A stretch of DNA of 27,133 nucleotides from a virus: the IMG/VR virus record IMGVR_UViG_3300030406_000206, positions 1 through 27,133 of that record. One strand, given 5' to 3'. Numbering within the stretch: the stretch's first letter is position 1; every line of letters begins with the position of its first letter. Below are positions 7,171 through 14,470 of this stretch, piece by piece. Under the pieces are notes generated by a model, which did not search any database, had not been told where the DNA came from, and was given only the letters and a program-made list of their open reading frames with translations. Both the position numbers and the translations under genes were made by a program.

Positions 7171-8331
7171 CTATTGTGATTGTTGATTTCTTACAAATCC
7201 AGCACTAGACGGACGTTTGTTAGTAAAGTCTGTTTGCATACCAAAAGCTTGTAGTCTGTTAGTTATATTAAAACTTCTTTTTTCAGCCTGCTTTGTCAAT
7301 GCATCTAAAGCATTTAATATTTGAGTTTTGTTTGTAGTAAATCCTGGGCCTTGTACTAATTTATTAAGAATTTCTAATTCTTGTTTGTTTGCTTCTCGTC
7401 CAAATACTTTACCTTCTAATATCATTCTTTTTAACTCTGCTGTACGGAGATTTATATCATCGACTTCCACTTCAATGTTTGCTCCGAACATAGCAGCAAC
7501 TGCTCTAAGCCCTTCTGCTGCAACGCTAGGACCACCAGTAGCAGCAATACTTTTATCAAGAGAAACCCGAATCTTGTCTCCAATCTCAGCCATACTTTGA
7601 GATGCTGCCAATTGATCGTACATTTTATTAACTTCGGCAGTAAGCTTAGGCATCTTAGAATAATCAGGCATTAGTGCCTTCATTCGATCTGTCTTAGCTT
7701 TATAGTCTTCCAGTCCAGCTTTCTGCTGTGCGGCCCTAGCAGTAGCTTGCGCTGTACGGTCAGCAGCAGCAGCGTTGATAAAGTTAGTCAAGGGTGACTG
7801 ACCTGGACCCATTGGTGCGACAAACTCTGGCCTTGCCAAAACCCGGAACAACCCTTTGAAATCAACATTGCCTAACAATCCTGATATTGTGTCAGAAGCT
7901 TGGCTAATTAGTCCTTCTTGGTTTTGAGCTTTTGCTAAATCCGAACCGTACTTTAAACCTTTTGCCGCATCAGCTTTTGCTTGATTAGCTGCCCTTGCTG
8001 CTGGGTTGGCTGGCAAGTCTTGCAAAAGTGATAGAGCAATGTTGTCAGCATCTAGTTCCTGCCCAGCTGGAAATTCCCTTCCTGTATTGGGGTCTATGGA
8101 AGACGCGACAACATTATTTGGACCCATCAAAGGCTGTGCTTGTGGTACAGTGCGTGCCTCAAAGTTTTTAGGGCGTATGTCAATAGCAGTTGGATTTTGC
8201 TGCTCATTAAGCAACCTATATACAGCATCTGCATATTCTAAAGGAGCAAACCCGCCCTCCCGCATCTTATCAGGAGCATCCCGAAAAGCTCGGCCAATTC
8301 TTTGTACTTTTTCTCTTTGTGTTTCAGCCAT
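7171..8331 (-). CDS. Putative internal virion protein (386 aa), unrecognised
   Basis: A soluble, mainly helical protein. No enzyme motif is visible. Residues about 100-230 are Ala/Gln/Lys-rich with coiled-coil-like stretches; the C-terminal third is mixed charged helix ending in RPSSAGFVRNQQSQ. Two adjacent ATGs (8334 and 8331) are possible. GGAG lies 3 bases before the first and 6 bases before the second, so the second is favoured; the difference is one methionine. The gene sits between the acidic 179-aa protein and the 993-aa ejection-type protein with only a few bases between them, so it very probably belongs to the same virion or ejection set. Specific function unknown. Confidence 0.7.
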   Translation of the reverse strand: MAETQREKVQRIGRAFRDAPDKMREGGFAPLEYADAVYRLLNEQQNPTAIDIRPKNFEARTVPQAQPLMGPNNVVASSIDPNTGREFPAGQELDADNIALSLLQDLPANPAARAANQAKADAAKGLKYGSDLAKAQNQEGLISQASDTISGLLGNVDFKGLFRVLARPEFVAPMGPGQSPLTNFINAAAADRTAQATARAAQQKAGLEDYKAKTDRMKALMPDYSKMPKLTAEVNKMYDQLAASQSMAEIGDKIRVSLDKSIAATGGPSVAAEGLRAVAAMFGANIEVEVDDINLRTAELKRMILEGKVFGREANKQELEILNKLVQGPGFTTNKTQILNALDALTKQAEKRSFNITNRLQAFGMQTDFTNKRPSSAGFVRNQQSQ

Positions 8332-8340
8332 CATTATCTC

Positions 8341-8880
8341 CTAAATTAAGGACCGTATTGTGGGTTTTCGTATGTTTGTTTTAAATACATCACTCAAAAG
8401 TCCGGAAACCATTTTTTGAAATTCCACTGATCCTCGCGGAGAGTAATATTTAGGGGCCGCATATGGGCTTTCCATTCCTCGAAAACCCTTGGCAGCTACT
8501 AAACCGTCATCGGCACCCTTCAAACTCCCACTGCTGCCCAACGACTGTGGCCCAGAGCCTTTACCGCCTAGTCCTTCAAGATTATCTTTGTCTAACTTGC
8601 TAACAAAATTTTTAAGCTTGTCCGAAAGGTTTGCTTCTAATAGATCAGAACCCTCACCTTTGGTAGGGTTGCTGAAATCGAGCATGTCGTCGTCTTCTTC
8701 TGACCCTGACCCAAAACCCTCAATTCCTATGTCTAATTCTCTCTCGCTTTCGGCGTCCGCTATTTCAGCTTTTCTGTTCATTTCCAGAATAGCACTAACA
8801 TCATCACCTACTAGGTCATAATCTTCACTTAGCACCATATCAGCTGTTGATGGATCAAAACTTGTAGAAATACTACCCAT
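8341..8880 (-). CDS. Acidic small protein of the virion module (179 aa), unrecognised
   Basis: The N-terminal half is strongly acidic, with an EEDDDMLDF cluster near residue 65. The middle is Gly/Ser-rich and probably flexible (about 100-130). The C-terminus is basic and contains RGSVEFQKMVSGLLSDVF followed by KTNIRKPTIRSLI. An acidic-then-basic layout of this kind suits a small assembly or chaperone-like partner of a larger virion protein, but no family is recognised. The start is well supported: AGGAG lies 7 bases before ATG 8880. It lies between the S74 protein and the 386-aa protein. Confidence 0.65.
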   Translation of the reverse strand: MGSISTSFDPSTADMVLSEDYDLVGDDVSAILEMNRKAEIADAESERELDIGIEGFGSGSEEDDDMLDFSNPTKGEGSDLLEANLSDKLKNFVSKLDKDNLEGLGGKGSGPQSLGSSGSLKGADDGLVAAKGFRGMESPYAAPKYYSPRGSVEFQKMVSGLLSDVFKTNIRKPTIRSLI

Positions 8881-8882
8881 GT

Positions 8883-10025
8883 CTAAGCTCCTACCTCGTT
8901 ACAGCAAACGTGATCGAATGACTCAGCATGGTCATACAGTGTTTCATAGCTAACTCTGAGGTAACCATCGTTGTCCTCAATGACAGCTTCTGGTACAACC
9001 TCCATAACTTCTTGTGCAATGACGCCATACTCAACTTGATCCCCGACAATGCCCTTAGCCTCTTCTGTCCAGTTCCAAGTGTACAACTTAATGCCATTAT
9101 TAAGTTTACCAACTTGTTTAATGTTGGTTTTAAGTCGGATATCTGAACTACCGTAGCCCGGAAGAAACGGAGCTATTGCGCCAACTGCGCCTATTGTTTG
9201 CTGGAACGGACTTGCGCCACCTGAGAACGCTTGTGAGGTAAAGCCAGAGCTTTGGTTCTGGAAGGTTGTAGAAGTACCAAGGCCAGCCAAGCCACCTAAA
9301 AGGTTGGACAAGTTAATCAACTGTTCTCTCTGTGCCTCTTGAGGCTGTTGTGTCAACCGTGCTTGGTCAGCTAATCTTGCAGCTTGTCTGCTTTCAATAT
9401 CCCTGCCCACTGCTTCCTGCAACGATGGCTGTGCCAACTGTGCCTGTAGCTGCTGTTGAGCAAATTCGGGCGCTCTGTCAGCAGCACCTATGCGCCTCTG
9501 CTCTGCTCGACCAAGTGACTCTGCCAACTGCCTCTGTACAGTTTCCTCTCTCAGTCTCTGTTGGTTTTGTTGTAATTCTGCAAGGGCTGTACTACCTAGG
9601 CCAAACTGTCCTGCCTGTATGGCTTGCTCTTGGGCAAGGAGCTTATCACGTTCTGTAAGCCTACGGGCTTGGTCTGCAATAGCACCTGTTTCAGCCAAAA
9701 ACAATGGGTCTTGACTAGGGTCTGCCATACCTCTGGCTAAATCAGCTTGGTACAACTGTTGAAAATCCGGAGCAAAACCTGCTGCCGTTTGTCCAAGATT
9801 GGCAAAACCCTGTCTAGCTGCTAAAGTTTCAGCAGTGTCCTGTGGTACTAAAGATTGTTGAAACAATACAGGATCAGCTGAAAACTCTTCCTCAATTCTT
9901 GGAAGCAATTCTTCAATAAAAGGCTCTACAGGAGCATATGGTTTAACTTCTCCGCTACCGCTTGCTGCAACCTGTTGCGGCTGTTGTATAACTACCGGAG
10001 GAGGACTACTAAAAAAACTGGTCAT
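8883..10025 (-). CDS. Virion protein with C-terminal S74 intramolecular chaperone domain
   Basis: 380 aa. Residues 1-290 are Gln/Ala-rich and helical, with long stretches such as 110-235 that look like extended helix or coiled coil, then a Gly/Ser segment (240-290). Residues 293-368 are a peptidase S74 domain: SDIRLKTNIKQ at 294-304, YTWNW at 315-319, YGVIAQEV at 333-340, GYLRVSYETL at 354-363. In this family the domain trimerises a folding protein and then cuts itself off just before the Ser of SD-x-RLK, with S294 and K299 as the Ser-Lys pair. Release would leave a virion protein of about 293 residues. S74 normally finishes tail spikes and fibres, but the body here lacks obvious beta-helix repeats and is flanked by internal-protein genes. 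Confidence 0.85.
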   Translation of the reverse strand: MTSFFSSPPPVVIQQPQQVAASGSGEVKPYAPVEPFIEELLPRIEEEFSADPVLFQQSLVPQDTAETLAARQGFANLGQTAAGFAPDFQQLYQADLARGMADPSQDPLFLAETGAIADQARRLTERDKLLAQEQAIQAGQFGLGSTALAELQQNQQRLREETVQRQLAESLGRAEQRRIGAADRAPEFAQQQLQAQLAQPSLQEAVGRDIESRQAARLADQARLTQQPQEAQREQLINLSNLLGGLAGLGTSTTFQNQSSGFTSQAFSGGASPFQQTIGAVGAIAPFLPGYGSSDIRLKTNIKQVGKLNNGIKLYTWNWTEEAKGIVGDQVEYGVIAQEVMEVVPEAVIEDNDGYLRVSYETLYDHAESFDHVCCNEVGA

Positions 10026-10026
10026 C

Positions 10027-10479
10027 TTACAGTATCTTTCTCAAGGTTATACTTTTAAATTCATATCCTAAAGGTGCCATTACCTTTTCCCAACCTTTTC
10101 GACCTGTCATTTCCCAAAACTCGTATCCTAAATCTTTGTAATATTCTTCAATTTTAGGAACAATATTTTTAAAATCAAAATCAGGACTATCTGTACTCAT
10201 AGCTTCTGCAAGTATTCCTGTTTTTTGAGGATAGTAGGCAAACCCTATTACAAAGCATCCTTTAATGTTATCTTCCTTGTCGTAGGCAATCCACAAGTCG
10301 CTTTCTCCTTTAGAGACTCGTTTAACCAAATCATTAGCATTATAAATATCAGAGCATAGGCCCCGTTGTATTGTTTTTTCAAAGTAGTCATAACATTTAG
10401 ACAACTTTAACCACAAAGAACTGTGTTTGTAATTTGCAAATTTATAGTTTAACCCATGCTCCAGCGGAATTTCTAAAAT
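10027..10479 (-). CDS. GNAT-like virion protein (T7 gp13-type position), probable AUU start
   Basis: About 150 aa. Residues from LEIPLEHGLNYKFANYKHSS onward look like the small acetyltransferase-fold proteins found in short-tailed phages beside the tail hub. A central strand pair (DLWIAYD, then IKGCFVIGFAYY) and GYEFWEMTGRKGWEKVM fit a GNAT-like core, though the acetyl-CoA loop is not clear, so catalysis is doubtful. The start is unusual. The first ATG (10563) lies deep inside the preceding 85-aa gene and its extra residues read like an out-of-frame copy of that gene. AGGAGAGGG ends 5 bases before an in-frame ATT at 10479, just where the family-like sequence begins. There is no in-frame ATG near that point. 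The gene looks more A+T-rich than its neighbours. Confidence 0.6.
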   Translation of the reverse strand: MLEIPLEHGLNYKFANYKHSSLWLKLSKCYDYFEKTIQRGLCSDIYNANDLVKRVSKGESDLWIAYDKEDNIKGCFVIGFAYYPQKTGILAEAMSTDSPDFDFKNIVPKIEEYYKDLGYEFWEMTGRKGWEKVMAPLGYEFKSITLRKIL

Positions 10480-10699
10480 AAATTCCCTCTCCTGATCCGG
10501 GGTTCCAGGTACTGCCATCAGCATATCTAATATCGCCTTGTTGTGGTTTGTCGGGTTCTTCATAAACTACGTCTAGGTGGCCGTCTCTTAACAAATCTGT
10601 TACAATTTTAACCTGCAAAAGCATTTCGTCTACAAATTTAGGAATGCTTTCTAAATCTTGGGGACAAGTCGAAGGGTCAAATCTTAAAAACTCCGTCAT
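10442..10699 (-). CDS. Small tail-module protein with C-terminal beta motif (85 aa)
   Basis: A small soluble protein. Residues 1-48 are acidic helix. The C-terminal part GDIRYADGSTWNPGSGEGIY (about 55-74), ending in GAWVKL, is a short glycine-tryptophan beta motif that often ends small phage tail proteins; I recognise the motif style but not a named family. The ATG overlaps the stop of the tail-hub gene by 4 bases (ATGA), so it is coupled to it. The well-formed C-terminus shows that this frame, and not the overlapping one, is the coding frame between 10480 and 10563. A role in tail assembly is inferred from position. Confidence 0.7.
   Translation of the reverse strand: MTEFLRFDPSTCPQDLESIPKFVDEMLLQVKIVTDLLRDGHLDVVYEEPDKPQQGDIRYADGSTWNPGSGEGIYFRNSAGAWVKL
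10485..10493 (-). promoter_or_regulatory. Strong Shine-Dalgarno before a putative AUU start
   Basis: AGGAGAGGG on the minus strand is the longest Shine-Dalgarno match I noticed in the late module. Its GAGG core sits 6 bases before ATT 10479, inside the coding part of the upstream 85-aa gene. The upstream gene encodes Gly-Ser-Gly-Glu-Gly here, so a purine-rich run could also be incidental. Confidence 0.45.
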
Positions 10700-12264
10700 C
10701 TCTCCGACACCATTTCTGCCTCTATAGCCATTCCCGATAGGTCAAATTGTGTATCAGCACTGCTTTCTATTTTGATAGCAATGTACCTACCCTTAACCCT
10801 ACAGTCTACTTTAAAGTCTGTACCTATCTCAAAAGCTACTGGATCACTATAGGACACACCTTGAAACGGCTGTAACTCAGCGCCGACACTTATATTAACA
10901 CTACCCGTTCCTTCTATTCTAGGAAACACCCTAGTAACAGATTTAACAGCATCTGTGCGACCAGAGTGCAAGCCAATGCGTTCTAATTTTGTTAGAAAAC
11001 TAGTCCCGTCAAACGTAGTTGAGGAATCGGCTAGGTAAAATTTAGTGTCATTTGTGCCGCACATTAGTAGCGAGTTGATAACAGGGTTGTACGGCGCTTG
11101 CGCCCAATTAAGAGTAGACTTTTCCCAAGTTGCTGTGGATGCTGTCCAAGTATTAGCTAAGTCAGGGTTTACAATGCCTTTGGCAATGTAGTTGACGTTT
11201 GGTAAATCTCTAGTAGACCATGTGTTATCTTGATAGTTCCATATGACAGCAGAATCAGGAAAATTATTTGTAGCATTAGTTGCGGGGTAACAAATCCAAA
11301 CTTCTGATTTGTGTTTGTTGTGTACTAAAAATGTTTTATCAGCGGCACCAGAATCAATCTCGCCAAACAAGAAATCCTTAACTCTGTCCTCAATCACGCT
11401 TTTGATGCTGTTACCATTATGTAAAACAACATCGTCAGTGGTCATTAAAACATGACTGCCGTTACCAAGATCGACTACAGCCTCTTTTGCAAACAATCCT
11501 GTATCTTTAAACTTTTGTCTAATTTGAAAGGTAAACGCACCGCCTACAAAATTGAGAGCGTATATGCTGTCCTCTAGGTAAATTATTAACTCGTTGCCCA
11601 GTTGTAAGGCGTTTAGGATATGACCTTCTGCTGACGATATAGAAGTTTCAGCAGATTGCGAAGCTGCACTTCCAGTGTTCCAAGTGTTTGTCCCGTTAGT
11701 TGCTGCACCTGCTGGTATAGCATCACTCCACCTAATTGTAAAAGGTTTTGCCGTACCAGAGTCAGTAAGATTGAGAGCAATTAGATGATTCTTAAACGGA
11801 ACAATAGCTTTGCACTTTAGAGTAGCTGGCCAATCTGGCAAATCTGTAAACAAACTACCAGTTTGGGTTAAGCTTTGGGGTACGTCTAAACCATTGGTCA
11901 AAACCAATACGCCGCCCAAAACACCACCGCACCAATTGTTTGAAGTACCTGTCAAAGTGGTGTACGCTCCACTACTGCGCGTTACAGCTGCGTGTGTAGT
12001 GCCTGTAATTTTGTGTAGGGAGGTAGCACCACCATATATCCAGAGGCTATTACTACCTTGTAAGAAGTCAATAGCCCACAGCGGAGCTACTGTTGGGGTT
12101 CCTAACACCTGAGAATGACCTAAAATTTTACCAGCTTTGCCGTCTACAAATCTAGCGTTTTGAGCATCGCTAAAAAACGATGGTGGCATGTCATACGGAG
12201 ACAAGTCCTTGTTTAAGGAAAAAGCCCCCTGCTTGGATGATATGTCAAATATTTGTTTAGCCAT
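10696..12264 (-). CDS. Tail hub / DNA-stabilisation protein, P22 gp10-like propeller
   Basis: 522 aa, almost entirely beta-strand in character, with repeated short W/Y-containing blades: WAIDFLQGSNSLWIYGG, NNWCGGVLGGVLVLTNG, NELIIYLEDSIYALNF, AVIWNYQDNTWSTRDLP. The N-terminus (FSLNKDLSPYDMPPSFFSDA) is the usual opening of podoviral tail-hub proteins that line up trench-like under the adaptor. Blades and position after the adaptor gene point to the P22 gp10-type hub that closes the portal vertex and holds packaged DNA. The ATG at 12264 overlaps the preceding 75-aa gene by 8 bases. Homology is inferred from pattern; a structure-based comparison was not possible. Confidence 0.75.
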   Translation of the reverse strand: MAKQIFDISSKQGAFSLNKDLSPYDMPPSFFSDAQNARFVDGKAGKILGHSQVLGTPTVAPLWAIDFLQGSNSLWIYGGATSLHKITGTTHAAVTRSSGAYTTLTGTSNNWCGGVLGGVLVLTNGLDVPQSLTQTGSLFTDLPDWPATLKCKAIVPFKNHLIALNLTDSGTAKPFTIRWSDAIPAGAATNGTNTWNTGSAASQSAETSISSAEGHILNALQLGNELIIYLEDSIYALNFVGGAFTFQIRQKFKDTGLFAKEAVVDLGNGSHVLMTTDDVVLHNGNSIKSVIEDRVKDFLFGEIDSGAADKTFLVHNKHKSEVWICYPATNATNNFPDSAVIWNYQDNTWSTRDLPNVNYIAKGIVNPDLANTWTASTATWEKSTLNWAQAPYNPVINSLLMCGTNDTKFYLADSSTTFDGTSFLTKLERIGLHSGRTDAVKSVTRVFPRIEGTGSVNISVGAELQPFQGVSYSDPVAFEIGTDFKVDCRVKGRYIAIKIESSADTQFDLSGMAIEAEMVSER

Positions 12265-12484
12265 CGCCAGTAGTTTCGTCAGTTGTCCACACTACATTTT
12301 TAAATTCTGCTCTAGCAATAAATTTGTTATTTTCAGTTAGCAAGTTCCCACCTTCTTCTTGTATAATATTAAAATTATCAAGAACCCAGTTAGTTCCTCC
12401 GGTTTTACTAACCTTACGTCCCACACCGCCGTCGATTTCAATTTCGGGAAATCTATTATTAAATACAGAAGACACCGCACCCAT
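12257..12484 (-). CDS. Small conserved-position protein between adaptor and tail hub (75 aa)
   Basis: No family is recognised. The sequence is polar with alternating strands: NRFPEIEIDGG near residue 10, then KTGGTNWVLDNF and a C-terminal ARAEFKNVVWTT. It begins 2 bases after the adaptor stop and overlaps the tail-hub start by 8 bases, so it is translated as part of the neck and tail block. Its size and place are those of small head-completion or tail-connector proteins, but this is only positional. Confidence 0.6.
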   Translation of the reverse strand: MGAVSSVFNNRFPEIEIDGGVGRKVSKTGGTNWVLDNFNIIQEEGGNLLTENNKFIARAEFKNVVWTTDETTGDG

Positions 12485-12486
12485 TT

Positions 12487-13137
12487 TTACGCACCTCTAC
12501 GAACTAAAGAACCAGGATCGCCTTGGACTGTCATGGTCATAACATTACCACCGTACCTAGCTTTTTCTTCTGACTGCTTAATGTCTTCCAGGGTTCTGTT
12601 AAAGATAGCGTCAAATCTGGTAATTTCGTCAGAGTCGTTTAAAAATATAGCACCTTCTAAACACGCGCCGTAAAGATACAACGCTGGAAACTCTGTTAAA
12701 ATATTGTTGGTAGTAACACTGTCTGACAAACTGGACAATGTGTTATAGTAAATTAGCTCTACAGTGTACGCTGCATCAGGTGTAGGAATAATTTTTATTG
12801 TTTTGCCTAAACTAGAGTAAGATCGTGGCGCACCGTTTGCGGTAGTGCCGTATTCCCTAGTTCCAGATTCTGGAGTCATGTAGGATAGAGCAGTTTTATT
12901 ATTTCCAGAAACATAGCTAACACTTCTAAGCTCAATAAGGTCAGCTGGAAAATCATAGATGTCTGTTCCAGAAGTAGTGGTAGTAGTCACCCTACTTACA
13001 TTAGCCCTTGCTCTCAGTTCTCTATTGATACGGTTTTCTGTAAGCGTTATAAAATCAGGGATGACGCTTGTAAGATCGTCCCTGTTAAGGTAGTTTGCTA
13101 CAGATGTTTTGAGTTCTGAAAACGTAGAAAGAGCCAT
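12487..13137 (-). CDS. Head-tail adaptor protein (SU10/P22 gp4-like connector)
   Basis: 216 aa. The N-terminus MALSTFSELKTSVANYLNR and the following IPDFITLTENRINRELRAR are the typical helical opening of podoviral adaptor proteins. A beta region follows (about 47-130: DIYDFPADLIELRSVSY, GKTIKIIPTP, VELIYYNTL) and then a helical C-terminal arm (145-195: LYLYGACLEGAIFLNDSDEI). Proteins of this pattern form a ring below the portal and join it to the tail hub. The gene is followed within a few bases by the tail genes. Its ATG overlaps the preceding stop by one base (TAATG). Confidence 0.8.
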   Translation of the reverse strand: MALSTFSELKTSVANYLNRDDLTSVIPDFITLTENRINRELRARANVSRVTTTTTSGTDIYDFPADLIELRSVSYVSGNNKTALSYMTPESGTREYGTTANGAPRSYSSLGKTIKIIPTPDAAYTVELIYYNTLSSLSDSVTTNNILTEFPALYLYGACLEGAIFLNDSDEITRFDAIFNRTLEDIKQSEEKARYGGNVMTMTVQGDPGSLVRRGA

Positions 13138-13445
13138 TATAGTCTGCCTTCTCTAGTCCTAAAAAATCTATTTTCTGGATCGTTCAGAAGCTGTTTAATT
13201 TTAGGCCAGTCGTTTTTGTTCATAATATCGACACCTAGTTCTCGCTTCCACTTTTCAATTACAACAAGCGGAATGCTGGCTACTTTACGCATACCAACTG
13301 CGTTGTCACCAGTGCCGTACATCGAGTCTCCCGTTAGTTCTTTTTTGTTAAGTTCTAAAAGAGGCTCAACGTCTTGCACATTTTGCAATACGACTTTATC
13401 TTCGCCGTGATCGTATTTAAATTTTGTTTTAACAGGATCAGTCAT
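13137..13445 (-). CDS. Uncharacterised protein downstream of capsid (102 aa)
   Basis: A charged soluble protein with a predicted helical second half (VIEKWKRELGVDIMNKND) and a basic end (FFRTREGRL). No family is recognised, though small genes of this length often sit between capsid and adaptor in short-tailed phages. A GTG at 13451 also opens the frame. ATG 13445 is preferred because GAGAG lies about 6 bases upstream. It follows the hairpin after the capsid gene, so its expression may be lower than that of capsid. Confidence 0.65.
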   Translation of the reverse strand: MTDPVKTKFKYDHGEDKVVLQNVQDVEPLLELNKKELTGDSMYGTGDNAVGMRKVASIPLVVIEKWKRELGVDIMNKNDWPKIKQLLNDPENRFFRTREGRL

Positions 13446-13461
13446 GTTCACTCTCTAAGGT

Positions 13462-13486
13462 GGGGGAGAGCAATTAGCCCTCCCCC
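13462..13486 (-). terminator. GC-rich hairpin after the capsid gene
   Basis: GGGGGAG (13480-13486 read on the minus strand) pairs perfectly with CTCCCCC (13462-13468) around an 11-base loop, beginning 8 bases after the capsid stop. No T-run follows. It may be a partial or factor-assisted terminator, or a 3' structure that protects the capsid message, so that capsid outnumbers downstream products. Confidence 0.5.
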
Positions 13487-13494
13487 TGTTTAGA

Positions 13495-14451
13495 CTAGCC
13501 GATGTCGTACACAGCGCCGAGAGCCTTCTCGTTTTTAACTACGAGAGTGTACTCAGCAATAATTGCACGCTGTTCGCCATCAGACGTACTGGCAACTTCA
13601 CGCTGGAAGAACGGACGCAGATAAGCTACTCCGTAATACTCAGGGTCAAGCAACCAGACATCACGGGCGCGCTGGAAGCGGTTAGGAACAACGGCCATTT
13701 CGCCAAAGTCACTAACATAAACATCCATGCCACCGATGATGCGCTGATCAGCTGTATCGGTAAAGTTGGAAACGCCACTAGCACCACCTACGCCAACAAA
13801 GCTAGAGAACGTCTGCTTTGCCGAGGGAGCCATCATCAGGTATTTGATGTCAGCGCCTTCATCATAGGCCGAAACAATTGCCGCCTTTAGCAATGTTTCC
13901 GTAAACGCACGGGCAGAACCGTCCGAACGAGTTGCGGCACCTGCGCCTGACCCGTTAGAACCGTTCGATGCTTTGGAGATGTTCGTATTGACCCAAGTGG
14001 TCAACGAGCCAAGCTTACGAACTGTGCCGTCAGCTGCCATCGCAGCTTTAGCTTGGTTGACACCAACCATTGCACGTTCCATGTCGCGCTTGAGTTCTTT
14101 GGAACGCTTGGACATTTGGTAGGCAAGCTCTTCCTTACGGCCTGCTTTCGAGACCGCATCAAGCGTACCGGATACCAAAGTCGTTTTCAGACTGATCTGA
14201 CAAATGTTACCGACACGGGTGGTAGCCGCTGGCTCTGCTGCCGTAAGCGTAGCACCTTCTTCGTTAAAGTTGTCAGCAGCTGCCGCTAGAGAGTCAGTCT
14301 GCCATTCGTGATTGACTGCAATCGCGTCTGAGCGACCGCCCATCGACATGAAAGGCGTATCAGTCGGGGAAATGTCGTAAATTACATTCTCCAGGTCTTC
14401 CCGAAGACCGGCTGAGGAGAACGTAACGTATACACCAGTTGGCTGTGCCAT
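13495..14451 (-). CDS. Major capsid protein, SU10-type HK97 fold
   Basis: 318 aa. It reads like the SU10 major capsid family (DUF5309-type): VTFSSAGLREDLENVIYDIS at the N-terminus, then PTDTPFMSM, EWQTDSLAAAADNFNEEGA and ISLKTTLVSGTLDAVSKAG. The long helix EELAYQMSKRSKELKRDMER (about 107-126) is the spine helix of the HK97 fold. The C-terminus (LRPFFQREVASTSDGEQRAI) matches the axial domain end. The scaffold gene sits just upstream and the start is backed by AGGAG at a good distance before ATG 14451. No long N-terminal delta domain is present, so the scaffold is separate. High expression is expected from the promoter near 16570 and the hairpin after the gene. Confidence 0.9.
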   Translation of the reverse strand: MAQPTGVYVTFSSAGLREDLENVIYDISPTDTPFMSMGGRSDAIAVNHEWQTDSLAAAADNFNEEGATLTAAEPAATTRVGNICQISLKTTLVSGTLDAVSKAGRKEELAYQMSKRSKELKRDMERAMVGVNQAKAAMAADGTVRKLGSLTTWVNTNISKASNGSNGSGAGAATRSDGSARAFTETLLKAAIVSAYDEGADIKYLMMAPSAKQTFSSFVGVGGASGVSNFTDTADQRIIGGMDVYVSDFGEMAVVPNRFQRARDVWLLDPEYYGVAYLRPFFQREVASTSDGEQRAIIAEYTLVVKNEKALGAVYDIG

Positions 14452-14470
14452 GTGTACTTACTCCTAAAGG

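Noticed and set aside
10480-10563. N-terminal extension of the GNAT-like gene from ATG 10563
   Set aside because: This stretch codes the clear Gly-Trp C-terminal motif of the 85-aa protein in another frame, so the extension is best read as a shadow.
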